Shown here: one piece after another, positions 1 through 5,013 of the stretch
Numbering within the stretch: position 1 is the first letter of the stretch
Layout: every line of letters starts with the position of its first letter
Origin: JBFLYC01 sp040756735
GTDB lineage: Bacteria; Bacillota; DSM-16504; Desulfitibacterales; Desulfitibacteraceae
Length of the DNA stretch: 6,537 nucleotides
Reading direction: 5' to 3'
Assembly (NCBI GenBank): GCA_040756735.1
Contig: JBFLYC010000065.1
Coordinates: forward strand, 1-6,537
Notes under the pieces: model-generated
What the model saw: the letters and a program-made list of their open reading frames with translations, nothing else
Databases searched by the model: none
Told to the model about the DNA's origin: nothing
Position numbers and translations under genes: made by a program

Positions 1-189
1 TCAGGGTAATCCCAGGATGATCAACCGGCTGGGTTGGGAAGTTTTACACCAGGGGTGTTTGGATGGGGTAGATGTTATTACGGAGGAACTGTTTGCTCAT
101 GTGTGTAAAAATTTAGGCCCTCATCTGACCAACGAAAGTCGGTGCCGTAAGAGTACCGGCTCTTTTTTTGACCTGCGTTTCACTAATAA

Positions 190-656
190 TCTTTTTGTTG
201 GCAAAGAACGACAAAACGACGGACTGACAGACTTTATTCACAGTTACCCTGTCAGTCTCATTTAGGGTGACTTTTCCAGTTTCAAATAAAGAGACTCTAA
301 ACACACTGGAACGATTCTTTTAGTTTTCTGTGATGATAGTGGAATTTCCCGTCTTCCAGATACATTAGCAGAAGGTGCAGGGGCTTCATTCTCCGGTTTA
401 CAACTGAATCAAGTGTCTTTCCTTTAAAACTCTTAAGCTTGACACCTGTTTTTAAGTACACGTATTCCAGGCAAACAGACTCATTAACATAAGAAATACC
501 CTGTTTTAATAAATATTGCTCAAACACATTTAAGTACGTCTGGTAGTTTTTTAAGGTTCCGGGTGCCTGTCCCTGCTTCTTGAGTGAGTTCAAACTCAAT
601 GGCTTCGTGAATAGTTCGCCTCCTGTAAAATAGGCAAGCCCACTGTCAAATGACAA
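190..656 (-). pseudogene. Decayed tyrosine recombinase/integrase fragment (N-terminal DNA-binding part)
   Basis: The longest open stretch (656 down to 297, 119 codons from a TTG) looks like the helical core-binding half of a tyrosine recombinase. It contains GTLKNYQTYLNVFEQYLLKQ, then a segment around RRMKPLHLLLMYLEDGKF and KLKESF. The reading frame stops at 297-299. Similar helical text continues in other frames: a piece reading LESLYLKLEK then MRLTG in one frame, and TVNKVCQSVVLSFFANKK in a second, reaching about position 190. That is what a recombinase domain broken by several frameshifts or stops would look like. No catalytic domain (R...HxxR...Y) follows, so the protein cannot recombine DNA. 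The TTG start is weak: it has no clear Shine-Dalgarno and lies inside an inverted repeat (638-661). The family assignment comes from residue pattern only. The gene is probably a relic of an integrated element. Confidence 0.45.
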
Positions 657-663
657 CGGGCTT
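636..663. repeat. Imperfect inverted repeat downstream of the toxin gene
   Basis: AAGCCC at 636-641 pairs with GGGCTT at 658-663, and TGTCA at 644-648 pairs with TGACA at 651-655, with a 2x2 mismatch between the two arms and an AA centre. It lies between the toxin stop at 715 and the recombinase remnant. On the plus strand it is followed by a modestly T-rich stretch, on the minus strand by none. It could be a weak terminator or a relic of an element end. The sequence does not decide. Confidence 0.4.
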
Positions 664-714
664 TCTTGTATTCATGGATTTTTTGTATTATGAACAGGCC
701 GCCTATTCCGAAAG

Positions 715-1032
715 TTACAGCAGCCAACTGTAATCCTGCCGGCAATCCACAACGGCTGTTACATAGACCGTGTTTTCCTGTATCTGATAAAGGGCCATAT
801 AGTGCTTGCCAAACAGCAGCTTGCGGTATTTTTGAAAAGGAATGGCGTCATGTTCCAGCCATGGGTTGCGCTCCGGCATCGTGGCAAGGCTATCGGTTAT
901 TTCAACAAAGGTATCGATCAGCCTGTTAGCGGCCCGCACGCTCACATTCGCAAGATAACGCGTATGAGAAACGAGCATTTCCCATACGGTTTCCGTGATT
1001 TTTACCGTATAAGGCTTATTCTTTTCCGGCAT
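715..1032 (-). CDS. Type II toxin, RelE/ParE superfamily
   Basis: A 105-residue basic protein with the layout of the RelE/ParE fold: an N-terminal strand (YTVKITETVWEML), two helices with RAANRLIDTFVEITDSLATM, the characteristic MPERNP turn, then YRKLLFGKHYMALYQI, and a C-terminal strand NTVYVTAVVDCRQDYSWLL. The final D-RQDY-WLL signature is typical of clostridial members. Members of this superfamily either cut mRNA on the ribosome (RelE) or poison gyrase (ParE); sequence alone does not separate the two here. The ATG at 1032 has a strong GGAGG six bases upstream, placed inside the 3' end of the antitoxin gene. The two genes overlap by 17 bp, which indicates translational coupling. Length is normal and the frame intact, so the gene looks functional. 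Confidence 0.85.
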   Translation of the reverse strand: MPEKNKPYTVKITETVWEMLVSHTRYLANVSVRAANRLIDTFVEITDSLATMPERNPWLEHDAIPFQKYRKLLFGKHYMALYQIQENTVYVTAVVDCRQDYSWLL

Positions 1033-1300
1033 TGGAAACCTCCGCGACAGCCTTGCGTATGGCTGAGGCTGTTTCCTCTACAGAATAGGTACGCCCTTTT
1101 TGGATGTCGATTTCTGATTGCATCAGCTTTTCTTTGAGCTTCAGCATACTTTCGCGCCGGGCAAACGCCTCTACATCCATCACCACAAGGTCGCCGCTGC
1201 CGTTTTTAGTTAGATAAACCGGCTCGCCTGTACGTTTGCAGAGTTCGGAGATTTCATTGTAGTTCTTGCGTATTGCTGCGGAAGGCCGTATATTCATCAT
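1016..1300 (-). CDS. Type II antitoxin, Phd/YefM family
   Basis: A 94-residue protein. The N-terminal half has the Phd/YefM DNA-binding pattern: MNIRPSAAIRKNYNEISELC followed by GEPVYLTKNGSGDLVVMDVEAF. In this family the N-terminus dimerises and binds the operator. The charged C-terminal half (LKEKLMQSEIDIQKGRTYS and onward) is the usual toxin-neutralising tail. Two consecutive ATGs exist; the first (1300) has GGAG eight bases upstream and is preferred slightly over the second (1297). The gene precedes and overlaps the toxin gene, the normal antitoxin-first order. The promoter with overlapping inverted repeats just upstream (1331-1378) suggests autorepression, with toxin as co-repressor. Such pairs stabilise plasmids and integrated elements, which fits the mobile debris on both sides. 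Confidence 0.87.
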   Translation of the reverse strand: MMNIRPSAAIRKNYNEISELCKRTGEPVYLTKNGSGDLVVMDVEAFARRESMLKLKEKLMQSEIDIQKGRTYSVEETASAIRKAVAEVSNAGKE

Positions 1301-1330
1301 TACTCACTCTCCTATAAAAGCAGTAATATT

Positions 1331-1366
1331 GTAGTATTATTGTATGCTAATGATACTACTGCATAC
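1331..1366. promoter_or_regulatory. Operator-like interleaved inverted repeats of the toxin-antitoxin promoter
   Basis: GTAGTAT at 1331-1337 is mirrored by ATACTAC at 1353-1359. GTATGC at 1342-1347 is mirrored by GCATAC at 1361-1366. The two inverted repeats interleave and cover the -10 box and the probable transcription start. This is where a Phd/YefM antitoxin or toxin-antitoxin complex would sit to repress its own operon. The operator role is inferred. Confidence 0.5.
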
Positions 1367-1378
1367 AGAGATTGTAAA
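1350..1378 (-). promoter_or_regulatory. Predicted sigma-A promoter of the toxin-antitoxin pair
   Basis: On the minus strand TTTACA (1373-1378) and TATCAT (1350-1355) match the -35 and -10 consensus at five of six positions each, with an ideal 17-base spacer. The antitoxin start at 1300 lies about 50 bases downstream. Prediction from sequence only. Confidence 0.55.
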
Positions 1379-1381
1379 GAC

Positions 1382-1622
1382 TTATCTCCGATACTCAATG
1401 GGTTTCGTCAGCCTGACCACCACGACCGTCGAGATAAAGAGGACCAGAACGCACACGGCCAGGATCAACTTGCCCGGCGTTGTATATGCCAACGTGTGGA
1501 ACCAACTTTTGTCTAGGACATAGGATCAGGGGGATATTGCCCATCAGCAGCGCCGCCATGGTGATAAATTCCTTTACCGGCGCATAGAGCAGGTAATCCA
1601 AATCCGCCGACACAATCCGCAT
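1382..1622 (-). pseudogene. Frameshifted remnant of a membrane protein
   Basis: From 1622 one frame reads a plausible membrane-protein piece (MRIVSADLDYLLYAPVKEF, then a hydrophobic MAALLMGNIPLILC). After about position 1510 sensible text moves to another frame: PGKLILAVCVLVLFISTVVV, a clear transmembrane helix, then VRLTKPIEYRR and a TAA at 1382-1384. Together these look like one gene with a frameshift near 1500-1520. The helix followed by RLTKPI resembles the entry of a HAMP linker in sensor kinases, or the last helix of an FtsX-type permease. Neither is certain, and the piece is too short to name. No ribosome binding site is evident at 1622, so the 5' end is probably missing. It is GC-richer than the sequence to its right, consistent with a different origin. 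Confidence 0.35.
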
Positions 1623-1714
1623 ACCAGACAGTTTATTTTTTCCTGTAGAAGATGTACACGATACAAATTAACACGATAGAAACCCCGCCTTTTTGTTTGG
1701 AAAAAAGGGGAGCT

Positions 1715-1755
1715 TGAGGGGGAGAAAACCTTTTAAAAAGGTTTTCTCCCCCTCA
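1715..1755. repeat. 41-bp near-perfect palindrome (20-bp arms)
   Basis: TGAGGGGGAGAAAACCTTTT at 1715-1734 is matched exactly by its reverse complement at 1736-1755, with a single A in the centre. A second, shorter inverted pair (CCCC with T-run at 1683-1695; A-run with GGGG at 1701-1710) sits just to its left. Neither arm is followed by a clean T-tract, so this is not a textbook terminator. It could be a palindromic intergenic repeat, a miniature element, or an element end. It separates the membrane-protein remnant from the conjugative-element remnants. Confidence 0.8.
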
Positions 1756-1808
1756 TTGCTAGCAGTCATTAAACAATCAATAATAAGTGTGAAAGGTGAA
1801 ATCGAATT

Positions 1809-1943
1809 ATGAAAACCTTAATTGCTAAGGCAAGAGAAAAGATGTTGAGGGCAGTAGTTACTGTTAAGGGGATAGTATCAGATAAAAGTGGGTCAGGGAT
1901 GATTGACTTAGCCATTAACATAATGATCAGTGTGGTTTCGTAA
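1809..1943 (+). pseudogene. Truncated small conjugative-element protein (DUF6133-like)
   Basis: The plus strand has a good Shine-Dalgarno (AAAGGTGA, 1792-1799), then an ATG and 44 codons ending in TAA. The protein begins MKTLIAKAREKMLRAVV and continues through DKSGSGMIDLAINIMISVV. This matches my memory of the N-terminal half of small proteins found in clostridial integrative conjugative elements (annotated as DUF6133, often beside Maff2-type proteins). Those run to about 75-80 residues and continue into a membrane helix and a short tail. Here the frame ends exactly where that helix should continue (VVS-stop), and the sequence switches to the antisense of a different gene. I read it as a 5' fragment cut by recombination near 1940. 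The family name is from memory and unverified. A genuine 44-residue gene is less likely but not excluded. Confidence 0.5.
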
Positions 1944-2084
1944 TCATGCTCATCACCCAACGTATAACGGCTGTGGAAACAAATCATTTTACCGAAGCAG
2001 TCATCCGAGACGCGGGGGCTTTCAACGTTCCTCATCATCCCGTAGAATAAGTACATAAGGCTTTTTCATCGCAACCATTGCCAT
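1937..2084 (-). pseudogene. Frameshifted, 3'-truncated hypothetical gene of mobile-element type
   Basis: A strong ribosome binding site (GGAGGTG, 2093-2099) precedes an ATG at 2084. It opens MAMVAMKKPYVLILRDDEER and hits TGA at 2022-2024. The following sequence, in another frame, reads RNVESPRVSDDCFGKMICF and then HSRYTLGDEHDY. That resembles the start of a family of uncharacterised proteins from clostridial mobile elements and phages with a CxHxRY-LGD-H-Y motif. Joining the two frames near 2030-2045 gives a sensible start such as PYVLILRNVESPRVSDD, so a small frameshift has broken the gene. Recognisable protein ends at HDY (about 1940). The minus frame stays open to 1769, but only as the antisense of the truncated plus-strand gene. 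Function of the family is unknown to me. Confidence 0.5.
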
Positions 2085-2185
2085 ATCAGCGGCACCTCCT
2101 TCCTTTAGAAAACCACTTTCATTATTCACAAATAACCCTCTATTCATACAGTCAAGCTTAATATACCCTGCTAAGCGCTAAAAAA

Positions 2186-2205
2186 AGGAACCTTTTCAGG
2201 TTCCT
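2186..2205 (-). terminator. Rho-independent terminator of the grd operon
   Basis: On the minus strand AGGAACC, a six-base TGAAAA loop and GGTTCCT form a perfect 7-bp hairpin. It is followed by a run of T residues (2186 down to 2180) and then AGCGC. The hairpin begins one base after the grdD stop codon, so it marks the end of the operon. Confidence 0.88.
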
Positions 2206-2206
2206 C

Positions 2207-3376
2207 TTATATATACTTACCTTCTTTTAATAATTCTATTGCCTTTTCCTTATCCTCCTTGGCAACTTGAATAATGGGACCGGTACACCCCATACCTGTA
2301 GCAGCATAAATTCCATTTTTCCATAACACCTGGGTAGCATTGTCAAGTTCTAGAATTTCAATACCTGGTATTTCTTCTGTGACAACTTTAGCAGGGGGGA
2401 TGGCCGCCTCTTCATTTTGGACTGCCTTTTTCGCTGTCTCCATGGGACATCCTAAAGTAGTGATTAGTTCATCCCATCCGGCTTTTTTTGCTTCTGCAAA
2501 TACTTCTTTTACTATTTCTAATAGTCTGCCCTTTGCTAATTGAGCCGCGTATCTTATGGCATTAGCTGCTACCGGCGCACCCGAGGCCCTGGATAATATA
2601 CAAATAATCCTGTCATATTTTTCTCCTATACCTGGTCCATATCCATAACCTAAAGCCTCATAGTTGCCTCCGCTTGTATATGCAGAAAACATCTTCATTA
2701 GTACATTTCCGGTTAAACTGTCGGCAACCATTACATCTGGTACTCCAAGGAGCAGATCATTGCCCCTCATAACCACCCCACCATCGCTGCGAGCCGACTG
2801 GGTAAAGGTAATTGGAAATCCTTTTTCCTGTAATTTTTTTAAAACCCTTTCCACCTGCCTTGCCCCGTCAATATTAAGAATACCCACTGTGGGGTTAGCT
2901 TTACCACATACTTTAGCTGCTGCTATACCATACAAGGTGTTTTTCAGCATGCTTGTTACCCTTTCTGTTGCCGAGGTCCCTGTTGTGGTAGCTAAATACA
3001 TTTCTTTGCCTTTACCGGGGGTTATTACTCTTCCTACGGTAGATACGCCTATGGGGAAATTATAGTGCATTGTAACCGCGGCATCCAGGCTGCCTTCTGC
3101 AAGCATTTTATCCATAGCTTCATGACCTTGTTTTTCGTCTGCGACTTCAACCATTTCTAGATGGGTTTTTACTCCACTGCCAATAACCACTACTTGAAGG
3201 TCCTGATTGTTTTGTTGTGCGGTCTCTGCTCCTGATAATATCTCTTCTTTTCCGAGTTCACTGCCTAAAATAGTAATACCAACTCGTACTTTTTTGCCGA
3301 AGTTACCTGTTTCTAAGGCATTGGCCACTTCTTCGAAGATTTCACTGATTGTGCTTCGTATCGCCTTGTCTTCCAT
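2207..3376 (-). CDS. grdD: Glycine/sarcosine/betaine reductase component C, subunit alpha (GrdD)
   Basis: A 389-residue cytoplasmic protein, normal length for GrdD. With GrdC it forms component C, which takes the acetyl group arriving from carboxymethyl-selenoprotein A and releases it with phosphate as acetyl phosphate, the energy-yielding product. The fold is PlsX/phosphate-acyltransferase-like: an N-terminal VRVGITILGSELGKEEIL (about 30-47), NPTVGILNIDG (161-171), and VADSLTGNVLMKMF (217-230), the counterpart of the PlsX DGFxGN signature. Cys364 in GMGCTGP near the C-terminus matches the active-site thiol (Cys359) reported for GrdD of Eubacterium acidaminophilum. The start is clear: GGGGAGGTGA lies six bases before the ATG. 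It follows grdC by 24 bases and is the last gene of the operon, with the terminator directly behind the stop. Confidence 0.95.
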   Translation of the reverse strand: MEDKAIRSTISEIFEEVANALETGNFGKKVRVGITILGSELGKEEILSGAETAQQNNQDLQVVVIGSGVKTHLEMVEVADEKQGHEAMDKMLAEGSLDAAVTMHYNFPIGVSTVGRVITPGKGKEMYLATTTGTSATERVTSMLKNTLYGIAAAKVCGKANPTVGILNIDGARQVERVLKKLQEKGFPITFTQSARSDGGVVMRGNDLLLGVPDVMVADSLTGNVLMKMFSAYTSGGNYEALGYGYGPGIGEKYDRIICILSRASGAPVAANAIRYAAQLAKGRLLEIVKEVFAEAKKAGWDELITTLGCPMETAKKAVQNEEAAIPPAKVVTEEIPGIEILELDNATQVLWKNGIYAATGMGCTGPIIQVAKEDKEKAIELLKEGKYI

Positions 3377-3400
3377 CTTCGTTCACCTCCCCATGTTGTC

Positions 3401-4939
3401 TTACCCTGCTTTAAATCCATTAGCTATGTCTCTCATTGCTTCTGCTATTAGCTTTCTTACTTCATCCTTGTTTAATCCTGTAGTTTTCTCTCCTGTATTC
3501 TTTTCTATGATAAAGGAAATCCCATCAAAGAGGTTGGTTAACCTGCCTAAAAAGAGACTGCCTTTGCCTACGATCATTACTCTTTTAAACTGCCCATTAA
3601 GAATGAGGTCCCTTGCAGCTCCTATAAAGGGTACCCCCGAGGGTATATGGCCCTGGGTCGGGGCAAATCCTGGCATTCCAAATCTTTCAACCTGAGCATC
3701 GATTTCAGCCCTGTCAAACTCGCCTTTTTTAACTCCTAGGGCGGCTATCATCTTGTAGTTGGCCTTGGGAACATCTCCTGCCCCTGCCGGTTCTGTAATT
3801 TCCGGGTTTTGCATCTCCACGGAAAACTTGTCAATGTCAGCCAGCTTCCAGCCTGCTTTTTCTATGGAATCAAAGACTAAAGCCTGATTAACTGCCTGGG
3901 GTGATGCTCCTGAACCTATCTTGTGGCGCCCGATGAGGTCTGTGCGAATAACGGGGTTTACCCCATCATTTTCACAAATGTGGATGGCAAAGGCGCCAAG
4001 CATATCCTCTAATATGGGTAAACCTTTAGCTACATGGTCTCTTCCATTCATGCCCAGTTTGGCGGCTGCTCCCCCTGCAAGGACAACCACATGTTTATAT
4101 ACTCCTGATTTTACAAGGGCCGCTGCTTCCACCAGGGCATGTGCAGGCGCTGCACAAAACCCTCTGGTATCCGAACCCGTTGCGTTTATACAATTGCAGG
4201 CTTCGCCAATGGCCTTGGCAAAGTTCCCTCCACCTCTCTGGTTCATATCACCGCAGGCTTCCTCTGATGCTTCTACAATATAATCTATTTCTTCAGGTTT
4301 TAATCCGTTTTTGCTAAATAACAGCATTAAGGCGTAAACTGCTGAGGCTTTGCAAACTAAATTCTCAAACATAATATGCTCTGTCAGCGCCGGGTCATAA
4401 TCGTGAGCTTTTTTTACGCAGCCTACTAACTTGTAGTCATGGTACATGGGTTCTGCTATATGGTCTTTTACCATCTTCTCAATTTCTTCCTGGGTTGCTG
4501 GATTTCTGTCGAGTTTTTCTATGCCTTTGAGGCTGCTTATAACTTTATTGGCTAACACTTTTTCTTTTACGATTTTTTGAAAGTTTTCTTCAAGATATAC
4601 CAGGTCGAAAGCGTCAACTATTTTCATTAATCCTAAAAATTCGTCTTCAGGCATTATATCGCCGTATTTTCCGTCACGCCCGGCATCTGCAATGGGATTT
4701 TGATACCAGGGTTTTGGTATGTCTTTTAGCTCATCAGGAACTATGTTTCCTATAAATGCTTGATTGGGGGCATATTGTACAGCGTCCTTGTAACTCCTCA
4801 GGTATTCGGGAAGCTTCTTCAAATAGTCTGATTCCGGATTCTTGCGACGCTCTGAGGTCTGGGTAGTGCCCTGGTGTATTACCATATTAGGTACATGTAT
4901 TAGTGCATAACTCACGCTTTTTATTACTGGAAAGTCCAT
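3401..4939 (-). CDS. grdC: Glycine/sarcosine/betaine reductase component C, subunit beta (GrdC)
   Basis: A 512-residue cytoplasmic protein that pairs with GrdD to make acetyl phosphate from the selenoprotein A-bound intermediate. It has a thiolase/ketoacyl-synthase III-like arrangement. Cys262 in GFCAAPAHAL is the likely nucleophile, followed by VVVLAGGAAAKLGMNG (285-300). A histidine in GHIPSGVPF (His431) and a glycine-rich VGKGSLFLGRLTNLFDG (457-473) complete the pattern. These roles are assigned by analogy with the FabH fold. Start choice: a TTG at 4954 keeps the frame open, but the bases there are the Shine-Dalgarno itself (GGAGGTGA). The ATG at 4939, six bases beyond it (MDFPVIKSVSY), is the real start and gives the family length. 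The gene lies 74 bases after grdB, and that gap contains a strong hairpin. Confidence 0.95.
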   Translation of the reverse strand: MDFPVIKSVSYALIHVPNMVIHQGTTQTSERRKNPESDYLKKLPEYLRSYKDAVQYAPNQAFIGNIVPDELKDIPKPWYQNPIADAGRDGKYGDIMPEDEFLGLMKIVDAFDLVYLEENFQKIVKEKVLANKVISSLKGIEKLDRNPATQEEIEKMVKDHIAEPMYHDYKLVGCVKKAHDYDPALTEHIMFENLVCKASAVYALMLLFSKNGLKPEEIDYIVEASEEACGDMNQRGGGNFAKAIGEACNCINATGSDTRGFCAAPAHALVEAAALVKSGVYKHVVVLAGGAAAKLGMNGRDHVAKGLPILEDMLGAFAIHICENDGVNPVIRTDLIGRHKIGSGASPQAVNQALVFDSIEKAGWKLADIDKFSVEMQNPEITEPAGAGDVPKANYKMIAALGVKKGEFDRAEIDAQVERFGMPGFAPTQGHIPSGVPFIGAARDLILNGQFKRVMIVGKGSLFLGRLTNLFDGISFIIEKNTGEKTTGLNKDEVRKLIAEAMRDIANGFKAG

Positions 4940-4962
4940 TTTAGTCACCTCCAATTTGATGT

Positions 4963-4995
4963 CTTGGGTAATGGGTGATTAGCCCATTACCCAAG
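4963..4995. repeat. 13-bp perfect intercistronic hairpin between grdB and grdC
   Basis: CTTGGGTAATGGG (4963-4975) pairs exactly with CCCATTACCCAAG (4983-4995) around a seven-base loop. In transcript orientation no T-run follows; the next bases lead directly to the grdC Shine-Dalgarno about 10 bases on. It is therefore more likely an mRNA processing or stability element, or a partial attenuator, than a terminator. The role is inferred. Confidence 0.8.
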
Positions 4996-5013
4996 CATAA
5001 TACATATTCTAAT

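Noticed and set aside
144..169. Possible plus-strand terminator (GCCG/CGGC plus T-run)
   Set aside because: Only a 4-bp stem with a nine-base loop and no convincing gene upstream of it on that strand; too weak to list as a feature.
666..1137. Plus-strand frames opposite the toxin-antitoxin genes
   Set aside because: They lie antisense to two well recognised genes that have proper starts and a shared promoter.
2127..2155. Promoter for the frameshifted gene at 2084 (TTGACT at 2150-2155)
   Set aside because: The -35 match is good, but no acceptable -10 lies at 16-18 bases; best candidates are TATTTG at 15 bases or TTTGTG at 17.
4940..4954. TTG at 4954 as the start of grdC
   Set aside because: That TTG overlaps the GGAGGTGA Shine-Dalgarno. 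The ATG at 4939 has ideal spacing and gives the usual protein length.
4963..4995. Intercistronic hairpin as a rho-independent terminator
   Set aside because: No T-run follows the stem in the direction of transcription, and grdC begins immediately after with a strong ribosome binding site.
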